Assembly: GCF_030411955.1 (NCBI RefSeq)
Contig: NZ_JASNRA010000006.1
Location: 175,484 to 239,483 of the forward strand
From: Massilia sp. YIM B02443
GTDB lineage: Bacteria; Pseudomonadota; Gammaproteobacteria; Burkholderiales; Burkholderiaceae_D
Direction: 5' to 3'
DNA length: 64,000 bases
Each line of letters begins with the position of its first letter. Position 1 is the first letter of the stretch. Under the pieces are notes generated by a model that worked only from the letters and a program-made list of their open reading frames with translations, made no database searches and had not been told where the DNA came from. This document shows positions 48,962 to 59,397 of the stretch, piece after piece. The translations under genes and the position numbers were made by a program.

Positions 48962-50008
48962 TCACTCCGCCGCAGTCTCGAAGCCTTCCAGCACATTGAC
49001 GGCGTGGATGCCCGTCTCCGCGCCGCCGTGGCCGCCCTCGAACACGAAGGCGGTCGGCAGGCCGAGGTGGGCGATGCGCTCGCCCAGGCGCAGGAAGTCG
49101 CCGCCCTGCAGGCCGAAGCGCGCCTGCGCGCCATGGGCGCAGGTGTCGACGCCGAGCGACACCACCAGCGCCTGCGGCCGCGCCATCGCGATCTTCACGC
49201 AGCCGGTCTCGAGCGCGGCGAACCACGCGGCGCTGCCGCCGCCGGGCGCGAGCGGGACGTTCATGTTGTAGCCGGCGCCGGCGCCATTGCCGGTCTCGTC
49301 GGCGTGGCCGGCATAGAACGGCCAGGCGCCGCGCGGGTCGGCGTGCAGCGACACCACCAGCACGTCGTTGCGGCCGTAGAAGATGCTCTGGGTGCCGTTG
49401 CCGTGGTGGTAGCCGAGGTCGAGGATGGCGACCCGCTCCAGGCCATCGTCGAGCAGGTGCTGGGCCGCCAGCGCGGCATTGTTCAGGAAGCAGGCGCCGC
49501 CGAAGAAGTCAAAGCCGGCGTGGTGGCCCGGCGGGCGCGTCAGGGCGAAGGTGCCGCGCTCGCCGCGGCGCAGCGCATGCGCGGCGTTGACCGCGCAGTC
49601 GGCGCCGGTCTTGGCCGCGATCCAGGTGCCGGCGCTGAGCGGCGTGATGGCGTCGGTCGAATACAGGCCGAGGCGGGCGATGAAGGGTTCGGGTTCGAGG
49701 TCGGCGCGCAGGGTGCGCACCGGCCAGGCGGCGGGCAGGGCGTCGCGCCCGGCATTGGCCGGGTCGAGCGCGCTCCATTCGCTCCAGGCCGTGCGCAGGA
49801 AGTGCAGGTAGCGCGGGCTGTGCACCCGCTCGAGCGTGACCGGCGGCACGCCGTGCGGCGTGACGATCGCGCCCAGGCCGCGCCGCTCGCATTCGCGCAG
49901 CACGGCCGTGGCCTGCTCGGGCCGGTCCAGCGGCAGCGCCCCCTCGCCGCGGCGCGGATCGGTGCGGCTGGCATGCTGGACGTGGTGTTCGTTATAAAAC
50001 GTGAGCAA
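48962..50008 (-). CDS. Histone deacetylase / acetylpolyamine amidohydrolase-fold protein with altered active site
   Basis: 348 aa arginase-deacetylase fold close to acetylpolyamine amidohydrolases. Kept: RPPGHHAGFDFFGG (catalytic His162-His163), His201 in LGYHHGNGTQ and Asp288 in GVDTC. Changed: the zinc-ligand Asp expected at 199 is Gly (DLGYHH instead of DxDxHH), and the catalytic Tyr expected at 327 (EGGY) is His (EGGH). All these positions are offset by exactly +4 from Mycoplana APAH (recalled numbering His158/159, Asp195, His197, Asp284, Tyr323), so the alignment is firm. The frame is intact. Zinc binding and normal catalysis are doubtful; it could be an altered-activity or binding protein. 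Confidence 0.85.
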   Translation of the reverse strand: MLTFYNEHHVQHASRTDPRRGEGALPLDRPEQATAVLRECERRGLGAIVTPHGVPPVTLERVHSPRYLHFLRTAWSEWSALDPANAGRDALPAAWPVRTLRADLEPEPFIARLGLYSTDAITPLSAGTWIAAKTGADCAVNAAHALRRGERGTFALTRPPGHHAGFDFFGGACFLNNAALAAQHLLDDGLERVAILDLGYHHGNGTQSIFYGRNDVLVVSLHADPRGAWPFYAGHADETGNGAGAGYNMNVPLAPGGGSAAWFAALETGCVKIAMARPQALVVSLGVDTCAHGAQARFGLQGGDFLRLGERIAHLGLPTAFVFEGGHGGAETGIHAVNVLEGFETAAE

Positions 50009-50129
50009 GGCTTCCTCGCGATGGCGGCGGCGCCGGACGATCCGGCCAGCTTGAATAGCCGGTCGACAGCAGCGCCGGCATTCGCCCCGGCATCCAGCCG
50101 CGCCGGCTTGCCCTGCTATCCGGCCCGGC

Positions 50130-51725
50130 CTAGTTGTTACCGCATAGTGTACTGCTGTTGTAGGCGGCGACGAAGTCGTCGAAGCTGCCGCTGTCGCTCG
50201 CTTCGATGCTGGCCTGCTCGGCGCGCGAGGCGGCGGCGGTCTCGTCGAACAGGGCTTCCTCGGCCGGCATCAGCGGGCTTTCGCGCAGCGCGGCGGCGTG
50301 CAGCTTGCTCTGCTGCAGGCCGAAGGCGGCGGCCGAGCCGAGCGCGCGGATTTCTTCCAGCACGCGCGCCGACGGGGTCAGGGAAGGATCCTCGACCTTG
50401 GCCTTCTGGCGGCCCAGCGCGGCCTGGTGCACGCCGTCCTCGTTGTGGCCTTCGTCCAGCAGGCGCGCCACCGGGCGGATGCGTTCGATCAGTTCCAGCG
50501 CCCAGTCCTTGAGCGGCACTTCGGCGCCGTCGCGGGTCAGCGTCAGGTCCGGGCGGCGGCCTTCCTTCACCGTGCGCGCGAAATTGCGCGCGTGCAGGGC
50601 GCTGTCGTGGGCGCTGATCAGCGGGCTTTCCTCGAGCGCGCAGAACAGCAGGAAGGCGTCCAGGAAGCGGCCGGTCTCGAGCGCGATGCCGACCGGCTCG
50701 AACGGGTCGACGTCCAGGCAGCGCACCTCGATGTATTGCACGCCGCGGTTGCACAGCGCCTGCACCGGACGCTCGCCGGTGCGGATCACGCGCTTGGGAC
50801 GGATGGTCGAGTAGTACTCGTTCTCGATCTGCAGCACGTTGGTCGACAGCTGCACCCATTCGCCGTTCTTGTGGGTGCCGATTTCCTGGTATGGACCGTA
50901 GGGGCGGTTCACCGCATCCATCAGGCTGGTGACATAGCTTTCCAGGCTGTTCTCGTGCGGGCTCAGGCCCGACTGGGCGTCGTTCTGGTAGCCCAGGTCG
51001 CTCATGCGCAAGCTGGTCGCGTACGGCAGGTACAGGGTGTCGTCGGACAGGGTTTCCAGATTGTGTTCGCGGCCGCGCAGGAAGCTGGTGGTCAGCGCCG
51101 GGGTGGCGCCGAACAGGTACATCAGCAGCCACGAGTAACGCCGGAAATTGCGGATCATCGCAATATAGCTTTCCGACTGGAAGTCGCGCAGCGCGTGGCG
51201 GCGCTCTTCGACTATGCCTTCGTCGTGGGCGAATAGCTGCCACATTTTTTCCGGCAGCGAATAGTTGTAGTGGATACCCGCGATGCATTGCATCGCCTTG
51301 CCGTAGCGCAGCGCCAAGCCGCGCCGGTAGACGTGCTTGAGCATGCCGATGTTGGAGCTGCCGTAGTTGGCGATCTCGATCTCTTCCTCGGGCGGCAGCT
51401 CGCCCGGCATCGACACGCTCCACAGCATTTCGTCGCCCAGCCTGGCGTAGGCATGGCGGTGGATCGCGTCCAGGCGGTGCAGCGCCAGCGCGATATCGTG
51501 CTCGGCCGGCGTGATGAATTCGAGCAGCGCTTCGGCATAGTCGGTGGTGACGTGCGGATGCGTGAGGGCCGAACCCAGTGCCGCCGGATGCGGCGTGCGC
51601 GCCAGCTGGCCCGCCTGGTCGACACGCAGGGTTTCGCGTTCGATGCCGCGCAGGCCCTGGCCCAGCAGGGCGCGGTGTTCATCGTCGTCGAGCAGGGCCA
51701 GGCGGCGGTTGAATTGGTTCGACAC
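50130..51725 (-). CDS. gshA: Glutamate-cysteine ligase
   Basis: First step of glutathione synthesis. 531 aa, E. coli GshA type: [24 protein letters not shown] (about 24-47), ITTDYAE-like [42 protein letters not shown] start with AAAGGAAA 7 nt upstream. The partner gshB is not in the window. The glutathione-peroxidase-like gene at 23 kb is far away and exported, so no operon link. Confidence 0.95.
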   Translation of the reverse strand: MSNQFNRRLALLDDDEHRALLGQGLRGIERETLRVDQAGQLARTPHPAALGSALTHPHVTTDYAEALLEFITPAEHDIALALHRLDAIHRHAYARLGDEMLWSVSMPGELPPEEEIEIANYGSSNIGMLKHVYRRGLALRYGKAMQCIAGIHYNYSLPEKMWQLFAHDEGIVEERRHALRDFQSESYIAMIRNFRRYSWLLMYLFGATPALTTSFLRGREHNLETLSDDTLYLPYATSLRMSDLGYQNDAQSGLSPHENSLESYVTSLMDAVNRPYGPYQEIGTHKNGEWVQLSTNVLQIENEYYSTIRPKRVIRTGERPVQALCNRGVQYIEVRCLDVDPFEPVGIALETGRFLDAFLLFCALEESPLISAHDSALHARNFARTVKEGRRPDLTLTRDGAEVPLKDWALELIERIRPVARLLDEGHNEDGVHQAALGRQKAKVEDPSLTPSARVLEEIRALGSAAAFGLQQSKLHAAALRESPLMPAEEALFDETAAASRAEQASIEASDSGSFDDFVAAYNSSTLCGNN

Positions 51726-51804
51726 AGTGTTTCCTTTCTTATACTGCCAGTTCTCGGTTGGTGCAGAGAGTAACCGAAAAACGGACGACGCGCCCGAGGG
51801 CGCC

Positions 51805-53739
51805 TCATTCCTGCCCGGAAGCGCCGGACGGCGGGGTTGGCGCGGGATCGGATGGCGTTGACGGCGGCTTGGACGGCGTTGCTGCAGGCGCTGGTGCGGC
51901 GGGCGCGGCCGGCGCTAGGTCCGGTGCTGCCGATGGCGCCGTCTTCGCTTCCGGCGCCGGCGCCAAAGGCGCCTTCTCGGTCGCGATCCAGCGTCCCATC
52001 TGGCGCTCCAGCTCCGGCAGCGGCAGCGCGCCGCCGGCCAGCAGCGCATCGTGGAAACGCCGCAGGTCGAAGCGCGCGCCCAGCGCCGCCCTGGCCTGGG
52101 TGCGCAGCGCCAGGATGCGCAGCTGGCCGATCTTGTAGCCCAGCGCCTGGGCCGGACGCGCGATGTAGCGGTCGACCTCGGCCGCGTTATCAAGCGGCGG
52201 GTTGGCGGTGTGCGCGTTCAGGTAGTCGATCGCCTGGCGGCGCGACCAGCCCATCGCGTGAATGCCGGTGTCGACCACCAGGCGCGCGGCGCGGAACATC
52301 TCTTCGTTCAGATGCCCGAACAGCGAAAACGGGTCCTGGAACAGCCCCAGCTCCGGCCCCAGGCCCTCGGCATAGGTGGCCCAGCCTTCGCCGAAGGCGT
52401 CGTACCAGCCGTGGCGGCGAAACGCCGGCAAGCCCTCCAGCTCCTGGGCGCGCGCCACCTGCAGGTGGTGGCCGGGCACCGCTTCGTGCAGGGTCACGGT
52501 GTCGACCTGCCAGATCGGGCGCGCCGCCAGCTGGGTGCTGTCGACCACCAGCGCCGCCGTGCGCTCGCGGCTGCCCGCTTCGTAGAAGGCGGCCGGCTGG
52601 CCGGGGCCGGGCGCGCTCATCGGCTTGACCACGATGCCGGCGTCCGGCATCACCTCCACCACCCGCCCCAGCCGCGCCTGCACCAGCGCCAGCGTGCGCC
52701 GGTAGCGGTCGAGCAGCGCTTCGGACGAGGTGAAGAACAGGCGCCGGTCGCTGCGCGCGAACGCGATGAAGCCGTCGAAGCCGCCGCGGTAGCCGGTGCG
52801 CGGGATCACGCGTTCGATCGCGGCGCGCAGGCGCGCCACCTCCTGCAGGCCGAGCGCATGCACCTGGGCCGGCGTGAGCGCGGTGGTGGTGGCGTTGCGC
52901 ACCAACAAGGCGTACCAGTCGGCGCCGCCCGGCAGCGCGCCGGCGCCGATGCTCTCGCGCGCGGTCGGCACGTATTCCTGGCGCAGGAATCGCTCCAGCC
53001 TGGCCAGCGCCGGCGCCACCGTGTCGGCCAGCGTGGCGGCGCCGATGGCGCGCAGCTGCGCGCGCACGTCGGGTGCGATGCTGGCCGGGATGCGCTGGAA
53101 GGGCGCGCCGAGCGCGCCGTCGGACAGGTTGTCGCGCAGTGCGCGCAAGGCGTCCGGCACCGGCGCCACCACCACGCGCGGCGTGGTCCACCCGGCCTGG
53201 ACGCCGGCGCGCAGCTGGGCGATCAGGCCGTCGACGTGCGCCGGCACGGCCTGCAGCCGCGCCAGGTAGTCGAGATAATCGGCGTCGGTCTGGAACGGCA
53301 TCTGCGCCACCAGCCGCGGCAGGCGTAGCTGCAGGCCGTCGTACGCCGTGATCGGTTGCGGATCGAAGGCGCTCAGCATGGCCGCCGCCAGCGCCTGTTC
53401 CTTGGCCGCGACGAACAGGTCGTACGAGACCTGGTCTGGCGCGCTCAGCTGCGCGCGGTCGATGGCGTTGGCGGCGTCCAGCATGCGCCGTTCGTGCTCG
53501 CGCGCGGCCTGGCGCGCGGCGAGCGAGGTGTCGGACAGGCGCGCGTTGTAGCGCCGGTCGCCCAGTGCGGTGGCTTTTTCGGGATGGTAGCGCAGCTGCC
53601 ATTGCCAGTCGCGTTCGTACAGCCCGGCCGCTTGCAGCGCCGGGGTCGCGCCGTCCACACCCGCCTCGACGTTGGCCGAGCAGGCCAAGGGCGTCAGCAG
53701 CAGGACGGACGTGACGAGAGAGGCGAACAGGACGCGCAT
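51805..53739 (-). CDS. DUF885-family zinc metallopeptidase, exported
   Basis: 644 aa. Signal peptide [21 protein letters not shown]. The metallopeptidase-like HExxxxHH motif is [14 protein letters not shown], followed by [14 protein letters not shown] (Glu ligand), as in the DUF885 family related to M32-like peptidases. An unusual Pro/Ala/Ser-rich tail of about 55 residues (…[17 protein letters not shown]…) ends the protein; it is low-complexity and probably a flexible linker. The start is chosen for the signal peptide; the frame is open upstream to 53889. Substrate unknown. Confidence 0.87.
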   Translation of the reverse strand: MRVLFASLVTSVLLLTPLACSANVEAGVDGATPALQAAGLYERDWQWQLRYHPEKATALGDRRYNARLSDTSLAARQAAREHERRMLDAANAIDRAQLSAPDQVSYDLFVAAKEQALAAAMLSAFDPQPITAYDGLQLRLPRLVAQMPFQTDADYLDYLARLQAVPAHVDGLIAQLRAGVQAGWTTPRVVVAPVPDALRALRDNLSDGALGAPFQRIPASIAPDVRAQLRAIGAATLADTVAPALARLERFLRQEYVPTARESIGAGALPGGADWYALLVRNATTTALTPAQVHALGLQEVARLRAAIERVIPRTGYRGGFDGFIAFARSDRRLFFTSSEALLDRYRRTLALVQARLGRVVEVMPDAGIVVKPMSAPGPGQPAAFYEAGSRERTAALVVDSTQLAARPIWQVDTVTLHEAVPGHHLQVARAQELEGLPAFRRHGWYDAFGEGWATYAEGLGPELGLFQDPFSLFGHLNEEMFRAARLVVDTGIHAMGWSRRQAIDYLNAHTANPPLDNAAEVDRYIARPAQALGYKIGQLRILALRTQARAALGARFDLRRFHDALLAGGALPLPELERQMGRWIATEKAPLAPAPEAKTAPSAAPDLAPAAPAAPAPAATPSKPPSTPSDPAPTPPSGASGQE

Positions 53740-53794
53740 GCAGGCTCCGAAGTCGGGACTGGCCATTTTAGCAATCCCGTCCGAAGCGAAGCGC

Positions 53795-54622
53795 TCAGGA
53801 GCCGAAGCGGCCTCCGCTGACCCGTTCGATATTGCCAAGGTCGCGCCAGCTTTGAATCTCACTGAAGCCCTGCGCCTTGAGCAGCGCACGCACGGCGGCG
53901 GCCTGGTCGTAGCCGTGTTCGAGCAGCAGCCAGCCGCCGTCTTGCAGATATTCGGGGGCGCCGGCGACGATGCTGCGCAGGGCCGCCAGGCCGTCGCCGT
54001 GGTCGGTCAGGGCGTCGATCGGTTCGAAGCGCAGGTCGCCTTCGTCCAGGTGGCGGTCGCCCGCCACGATGTAGGGCGGGTTGGAGGCGATCACGCCGAA
54101 ACGTTCTTCATCGGCGGCAAGCGCGCCGAACCAGTCGCTGCGCAGGAAGCGCACGCGCGCGCCGTTGGCGGCGGCGTTCTCGCGCGCGACGCTCAGGGCG
54201 GCGTCGCTGACGTCGAGCGCGGTCACGTCGGCGTCCGGCCGGTTGCAGGCCACGGCCACCGCGATCGCGCCGCTACCGGTGCCCATGTCGAGCAGGCGGC
54301 CTTGCGGCGCCAGGCGCTCCAGCACCAGTTCAACGATCAGTTCGGTATCCGGACGCGGGATCAGGGTCGCCGGCGTCACCTTGAACGACAGCCCGAAGAA
54401 TTCGCGTTCGCCGGTGATGTAGGCGATCGGCTCGCCGTCCAGGCGCCGCTGCACCAGCGCCGTCACCAGCGCGATTTCGTCTTCGGTCAGGACCCGTTCG
54501 GACTGGGTGATCAGGGCCACGCGCGGCAGGTGCAGCGCATGGCACAGCAGGATGCGGTTTTCGAGCGGGTCGAGCGGCAGGGCCTGGCGCGCCTGCGCGA
54601 GCGTGCTGCCGGCGGCGATCAT
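53795..54622 (-). CDS. prmC: Peptide chain release factor N5-glutamine methyltransferase
   Basis: Methylates the GGQ Gln of RF1/RF2. 275 aa. SAM motif RLLDMGTGSGAIAVAVA and the catalytic SNPPYIV motif (Asn-Pro-Pro-Tyr) are present, plus the N-terminal substrate-binding domain (GEPIAYITGEREFFGL). The ATG at 54622 overlaps the dsbB stop by 4 bp. Its substrate gene prfA is two genes upstream in the same direction. Confidence 0.96.
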   Translation of the reverse strand: MIAAGSTLAQARQALPLDPLENRILLCHALHLPRVALITQSERVLTEDEIALVTALVQRRLDGEPIAYITGEREFFGLSFKVTPATLIPRPDTELIVELVLERLAPQGRLLDMGTGSGAIAVAVACNRPDADVTALDVSDAALSVARENAAANGARVRFLRSDWFGALAADEERFGVIASNPPYIVAGDRHLDEGDLRFEPIDALTDHGDGLAALRSIVAGAPEYLQDGGWLLLEHGYDQAAAVRALLKAQGFSEIQSWRDLGNIERVSGGRFGS

Positions 54623-55125
54623 GCCGTGGCGCCGCCCTGGCGCGTCTTGCCGGCGCGGCGCTGGCGCACCAGCACCCAGGCCAGCAGCACGGTCAGGACC
54701 ACGAACCACACGGCCGACCACTGCGGAATCGCCAGGCCCAATACCTTGTCGACCGCGCCGGTGCACAGGCCGTCGGCGCGGAACAGCCACGGCAGGTATT
54801 CGGCGCTCGGGATCTTGTTGAGGAAGGTTTCCATCGGATCGATGCCGCACGAAAAGCCCGGATTGGCGATCACGTACAGGTGCTTGCCGACCGTGTACAG
54901 TCCGCCCACGGCGCCCAGCAGCGCGACCAGGGTCCAGACCCGCACCTTGCCGCTGATCGCGCCGACCAGGCTGGCCACGCCGATCGCCAGGAACATGTAG
55001 CGCTGGATCACGCACAGCGGGCAGGGCTGCATTTCCAGCGCATGCTGCAGATAGAGGGCGACGCCGATCAGGGCGAAGCAGATCGACGAGATGGCGTACA
55101 GGACCTGGCGGTTGGTGGGGAGCAT
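54619..55125 (-). CDS. dsbB: Disulfide bond formation protein DsbB
   Basis: 168 aa, four membrane helices. Redox pairs: CPLC after helix 1 (MQPCPLCVIQRYMFLAIG) and the second loop pair in PGFSCGIDP and ADGLCTGAVD. Reoxidises DsbA using quinone. Sits between prfA and prmC and overlaps prmC by 4 bp, an unusual insertion into the hemA-prfA-prmC order. Start ATG 55125 (MLPTNRQVLYAIS); the frame is open upstream. Confidence 0.93.
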   Translation of the reverse strand: MLPTNRQVLYAISSICFALIGVALYLQHALEMQPCPLCVIQRYMFLAIGVASLVGAISGKVRVWTLVALLGAVGGLYTVGKHLYVIANPGFSCGIDPMETFLNKIPSAEYLPWLFRADGLCTGAVDKVLGLAIPQWSAVWFVVLTVLLAWVLVRQRRAGKTRQGGATA

Positions 55126-55239
55126 GGCGGTGTTTTCGTAAGATGGGACCGGGAAGGAGCAGGCCATTTTCGCATAAACGCGCAGCGCCGCTCCCGGCTA
55201 TTTTCAGTCTGACAACTTAACCATGACTTAATGCCAGGA

Positions 55240-56316
55240 TCAATCCCCCAGCGCCGCCAGCTGCTCGGCCTGGTGTTCCGCCGCCAGCGCCGTGGTCAGT
55301 TCGCTCAGGTCGCCATCCATGATGAAGTCGAGCTTGTACAGCGTCAGGTTGATGCGGTGGTCGGTCAGGCGTCCCTGCGGGAAGTTGTAGGTGCGGATGC
55401 GTTCGCTGCGGTCGCCCGAGCCGATGAGGCTCTTGCGGGTGGCCGCCTCTTTCGATTGCTGCTCGCGCAATTGCGCATCTTTCAGGCGCGCCGCCAGCAC
55501 CTTCATGGCCGAGGCCTTGTTCTTGTGCTGGCTGCGGTCGTCCTGGCACTCCACCACCAGCCCGGTCGGCAGGTGGGTGATGCGCACCGCCGAGTCGGTT
55601 TTATTGATGTGCTGGCCGCCGGCGCCCGACGCGCGATAGGTGTCGATGCGCAGGTCGGCCGGGTTGATGTCGATATCTTCCAGCTCGTCGGCCTCGGGCA
55701 TCACCGCCACCGTGCAGGCCGAGGTGTGGATGCGGCCCTGCGTTTCGGTGGCCGGCACCCGCTGCACGCGGTGCCCGCCGGATTCGAACTTGAGCTTCGA
55801 GTAGGCGCCATTGCCGACGATGCGCACGATCACCTCGCGGTAGCCGCCCAGGTCCGAGGTCGACTCGGACACCATCTCTACCTGCCAGCGGTTGCGCTCG
55901 GCGTAGCGGGTGTACATGCGCAGCAGGTCGCCGGCGAACAGGGCCGATTCGTCGCCGCCGGTGCCGGCGCGGATCTCGAGGAAGATGTTGCGCTCGTCGT
56001 TGGCGTCCTTCGGCAACAGCATCTTCTGCAGCTCGAGCTCCAGGCCCGCCATGCGCTCCCTGGCGCCGTCGATCTCTTCCTGCGCGAACTCCTTCATGTC
56101 CGGATCCGATAGCAGCTCCTGGGCCGCCGCGGTGTCGTCCAATGCGCCCTGGTACTGGCGGTACACCGCCACCAGTGGCGACAGCTCGGCATGCTCGCGC
56201 GTCATCTTGCGGTAGTTGTCCATGTTCGCGGTCGCGTCCTGGCTCATCAACAGTTCGTCGAGCTCGACCAGGCGGTTGGCGAGTTGGTCCAGCTTGAACA
56301 GCATGGAAGGTTTCAT
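55240..56316 (-). CDS. prfA: Peptide chain release factor 1
   Basis: 358 aa class I release factor for UAA/UAG. Stop-codon recognition PxT seen as [14 protein letters not shown] and the peptidyl-hydrolase GGQ in [19 protein letters not shown]. Start ATG 56316 gives [16 protein letters not shown], the RF1 N-terminus. Follows hemA by about 100 bp. Confidence 0.97.
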   Translation of the reverse strand: MKPSMLFKLDQLANRLVELDELLMSQDATANMDNYRKMTREHAELSPLVAVYRQYQGALDDTAAAQELLSDPDMKEFAQEEIDGARERMAGLELELQKMLLPKDANDERNIFLEIRAGTGGDESALFAGDLLRMYTRYAERNRWQVEMVSESTSDLGGYREVIVRIVGNGAYSKLKFESGGHRVQRVPATETQGRIHTSACTVAVMPEADELEDIDINPADLRIDTYRASGAGGQHINKTDSAVRITHLPTGLVVECQDDRSQHKNKASAMKVLAARLKDAQLREQQSKEAATRKSLIGSGDRSERIRTYNFPQGRLTDHRINLTLYKLDFIMDGDLSELTTALAAEHQAEQLAALGD

Positions 56317-56413
56317 AGGCAATCTCTGGAATTCGGGAATCGACACCGCACGCTGCGGCAGGATGCGCTCGCAGGAAGCGCGGATGGCGCCAGGGCGCCG
56401 AAGGGAGGGGACG

Positions 56414-57691
56414 CTAACGGCGGCCGCGGTACAGCTGCGGCAGCAGGTCGGCCAGGCGCGCGCGTTCGTCGCCCTGGGCCTGGTGCAGGGCCTGTTGCGG
56501 GCCGTGCAGGAACTTGGCGGTCAGTCCGCGCGACAGCGCTTCCAGCACCGCCTCGGCATCGTCGCCGCGCGCCAGCATCTTGCGCGCGCGTTCCAGCTCG
56601 GCCAGGCGCAAGGCCTCGCTCGACTCGTGCAGCTCGCGGATCACCGGCACCACGGCGCGGTCGCCCACCCAGTGCATGAACGATTCGACCCGGGTCTCGA
56701 TGATGGCCTCGGCCTGGCGCACGGCGGCCTGGCGGCTTTCCATGCCGGTCTGCACCACTTGCGCCAGGTCGTCGACGGTGTACAGGAACACGTCGTCCAG
56801 GCGCGCGACTTCCGGCTCGATGTCGCGCGGCACGGCCAGGTCGACCATGAAGATCGGACGGTGACGCCGCGCTTTCACGGCGCGCTCGACCAGGCCGAGG
56901 CCGATCAGCGGCAGCGTCGAGGCGGTGCACGAGATCACGATGTCGAAGCGGTGCAGCTGCTCGGGCAACTCGGCCAGGCGGATCGCGTTGCCTTCGTAGC
57001 GGGTCGCCAGCGCCTCGCCGCGTTCCATGGTGCGGTTGGCGATCGTGATCGACTTCGGATTCTGGGCCGCGAAGTGGGCCGCGCACAGCTCGATCATCTC
57101 GCCGGCGCCGATGAACAGCACGTGCTGGTCGGCGATGCGGTCGAAAATGCGGTGCGCCAGGCGCACTGCCGCGGCCGCCATCGACACGCTGTGGGCGCCG
57201 ATCTCGGTGGTGGTGCGCACTTCCTTCGCGACCGCGAAGCTGCGCTGGAACAACTGGTGCAGATAGGTGCCGAGGCCCCCGGCCTGCTCGGCGGTGCGCA
57301 CCGCGTCCTTCATCTGCCCCAGGATCTGCGGCTCGCCCAGCACCATCGAATCGAGCCCGGAGGCGACGCGGAAGGCGTGGCGCACGGCGTCGTGCTGCGG
57401 CAGCAGGTACAGGTGCGGGCGCAGCTCGGCGTAGTTGAGGGCGTGATAGTGCGCCAGAAATTGGGCGGAAGCGTCGAGCGGATTGGGCAGGCTGCTGGCC
57501 GCGTACATCTCGGTGCGGTTGCAGGTCGACAGGATCGCCGCTTCCTGGGCATCGCTCACCGCACCCTGGCGCGCGAACCAGCTGCGCGCCGACTGCACCG
57601 CCTTGCCGATCTGGTCGGGCGCGAGCGCCAGCTGCTCGCGCAGCGAGACCGGTGCGGTGGTGTGGTTCAGGCCAACGGCAAGCAGTTGCAT
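56414..57691 (-). CDS. hemA: Glutamyl-tRNA reductase
   Basis: First committed step of C5 haem synthesis. 425 aa. Catalytic Cys in [13 protein letters not shown] (about 52-64), [17 protein letters not shown]-binding [19 protein letters not shown], and the C-terminal dimerisation helix. Heads the hemA-prfA-dsbB-prmC group. Confidence 0.97.
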   Translation of the reverse strand: MQLLAVGLNHTTAPVSLREQLALAPDQIGKAVQSARSWFARQGAVSDAQEAAILSTCNRTEMYAASSLPNPLDASAQFLAHYHALNYAELRPHLYLLPQHDAVRHAFRVASGLDSMVLGEPQILGQMKDAVRTAEQAGGLGTYLHQLFQRSFAVAKEVRTTTEIGAHSVSMAAAAVRLAHRIFDRIADQHVLFIGAGEMIELCAAHFAAQNPKSITIANRTMERGEALATRYEGNAIRLAELPEQLHRFDIVISCTASTLPLIGLGLVERAVKARRHRPIFMVDLAVPRDIEPEVARLDDVFLYTVDDLAQVVQTGMESRQAAVRQAEAIIETRVESFMHWVGDRAVVPVIRELHESSEALRLAELERARKMLARGDDAEAVLEALSRGLTAKFLHGPQQALHQAQGDERARLADLLPQLYRGRR

Positions 57692-57794
57692 TCTGGGGGG
57701 AGGTCAATGGACTGCGGCCATTATACCCTCTTGCTTTCAGGGTTTCAGGGGATGGCCCCGGTTTTGCCGGCTTGGCAACGCCCGGAGCCGGGGC

Positions 57795-58484
57795 TCAGGC
57801 GCCCAGTTTTTCCAGGCGGTAGCCGTAGCTGTACACCGGCACCAGACGGAAGCCGTTCTCCGGGCGCAGGTGCAGCTTGTTGCGCACGCGCGAAACGTGG
57901 GTGTCCATCGTGCGCGACGGGATGTCGGTATCGCGCACCCAGACCGATTCGTGGATGTAGGCGCGCGACAGCGGGCGGCCGATGTTGCGGAAGAACAGCA
58001 GCGCCAGCGAGAATTCCTTTTGCGTCACGTCGATCGGCGCACCGTCCTTCAGCAGGCGGCCCGGGCGGGTCTCGAAGGTATAGGGCCCGAACTGCAGCTG
58101 CTCGGCGCTGTTCTGCGACGGATAGGCGCGGCGCAGCAGGGCCGAGACGCGTGCCACCAGCTCGCCGCGGCGCAGCGGCTTGATCAGGTAGTCGTCGGCG
58201 CCGGCGGTGACGCCGGCGATGATGTCATCTTCCGCATTGCCACCGACCAGGAACATGGTGGGGGCATTAGAGGCCAGCTTTTCCTTGGCGCGGCGTAGTA
58301 CCTCGGGCGCCCCCATGTCCGGCACGCCCCAGTCCATGACCAGCATGTCTGTGCTTTCCTTGCGCAACTGGGCGAGCAGATCGCGTGCGTTGTCGTAGTG
58401 CTGGCAGCTGTGGCCGGCGGCGCTCAGCACCTGGCAGATCAGGTCAGCTTGCTGGCGGTCTTGCTCGAGTACGGCGATCTTCAT
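57795..58484 (-). CDS. OmpR-type response regulator, orphan
   Basis: 229 aa. Receiver with phospho-acceptor Asp in MLVMDWGVPD and Lys in YLIKPLRRGE; the switch Thr/Ser usually found in ILTA-like sequence is replaced (TMFLVGGNAEDD has Val-Gly there). C-terminal winged helix (VTQKEFSLALLFFRNIGRPLSRAYIHESVW, THVSRVRNKLHLRPENGFRLVPVYSYGYRL). No histidine kinase gene is adjacent. A 7-bp inverted repeat TGTAGGA-AGTC-TCCTACA (58512-58529) lies about 30 bp upstream and may be its own operator. Confidence 0.92.
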   Translation of the reverse strand: MKIAVLEQDRQQADLICQVLSAAGHSCQHYDNARDLLAQLRKESTDMLVMDWGVPDMGAPEVLRRAKEKLASNAPTMFLVGGNAEDDIIAGVTAGADDYLIKPLRRGELVARVSALLRRAYPSQNSAEQLQFGPYTFETRPGRLLKDGAPIDVTQKEFSLALLFFRNIGRPLSRAYIHESVWVRDTDIPSRTMDTHVSRVRNKLHLRPENGFRLVPVYSYGYRLEKLGA

Positions 58485-58511
58485 GATGACACGTTTATAA
58501 TAAGTTGCCTA

Positions 58512-58529
58512 TGTAGGAAGTCTCCTACA
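58512..58529. promoter_or_regulatory. Inverted repeat upstream of the orphan response regulator
   Basis: TGTAGGA / TCCTACA with a 4-nt spacer in the 206-bp gap between two divergent genes. A role as operator or hairpin is inferred from the position. Confidence 0.35.
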
Positions 58530-58690
58530 AGGGTTTAAGCAAAATATATCAGACTTTCACAAAACAGTGCTAACGGTAAACATCCAATTTGCATTTGAAG
58601 TCACGACCTGTTGTGTTAAGGGGACCACGTAGTATTTTTCCCTATAGACGTACACTGGAAACGTGATGTCATCCAGTTAAGAGAGGGAGA

Positions 58691-59329
58691 ATGAATATGT
58701 TGTTTCCACGCAAAAGTGTGACTTTCGATGAGGATCGGGTACCGGTCAGCGGCGCCGAGATCGATACGGTCCGGCAGCGCAGCCTGGCGCTGGTCAAAAA
58801 ACGCGCCGCGATGTCGGCGGCGGTGGCCGCGGTGCCGGTGCCGGGCCTGGACGTGCTGGCCGATATCACCGGCTTCGCCAAGCTGGTCGACGAAATCAAC
58901 GCCGAATTCGGCCTCACCCAGCAGCAGATCGAGCGCCTGCATCCGCGCCTGCGCGTGATCGCTTACAAGGCCGCGGCTTCGGTCGGCGGCATGCTGGTGG
59001 GCAAGCTGGTGACGCGCGGCGTGGTCGCGCGCATGTTCCGGCGCGTGGCCGGCCGCATGGCGGTCAAGACCACGGCCAAGATGGTGCCGCTGGCGGGGCA
59101 GATCGCCTCGGCCGCGATCGGCTACGCCCTGTTCAAGAAAATGGGCGAACAGCACGTCGAGGCCTGCGTGCGCGTGGTGCGCGAGCTCGACAAGGCGGGC
59201 GTGGACGACGTCGGCGCCCTGCCGCAGGTGCAGGCCAAGGAAGCGGCCGACGCGGTCGAGGAGACCGTCAAGGACATCCGGCGCGAGGCCGGCAAGGATG
59301 CCGCCCAGGCGCCGGGATTGCCGACCTGA
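58691..59329 (+). CDS. DUF697-like membrane-associated protein, 212 aa
   Basis: AGAGGGAGA precedes the ATG. A hydrophobic helical core: SLALVKKRAAMSAAVAAVPVPGLDVLADITGFAKLVDEIN (about 30-70) followed by YKAAASVGGMLVGKLVTRGVVARMF and MVPLAGQIASAAIGYALF. The PVPG plus INxxFGL arrangement resembles DUF697, a domain often attached to GTPases, but no GTPase domain is present here. The C-terminal third is charged. Function unknown. It converges with minE. Confidence 0.7.
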   Translation: MNMLFPRKSVTFDEDRVPVSGAEIDTVRQRSLALVKKRAAMSAAVAAVPVPGLDVLADITGFAKLVDEINAEFGLTQQQIERLHPRLRVIAYKAAASVGGMLVGKLVTRGVVARMFRRVAGRMAVKTTAKMVPLAGQIASAAIGYALFKKMGEQHVEACVRVVRELDKAGVDDVGALPQVQAKEAADAVEETVKDIRREAGKDAAQAPGLPT

Positions 59330-59347
59330 GCATGAGGACGTAGAAAC

Positions 59348-59375
59348 GACAATGCCCGCGCGGGCGGGCATTGTC
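59348..59375. terminator. Bidirectional terminator between the DUF697-like gene and minE
   Basis: Perfect 11-bp stem GACAATGCCCG / CGGGCATTGTC with a 6-nt loop in the 68-bp convergent gap. No long T-tract on either side. Confidence 0.6.
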
Positions 59376-59397
59376 GGGTACGTTTGCTGGCTGCGGA

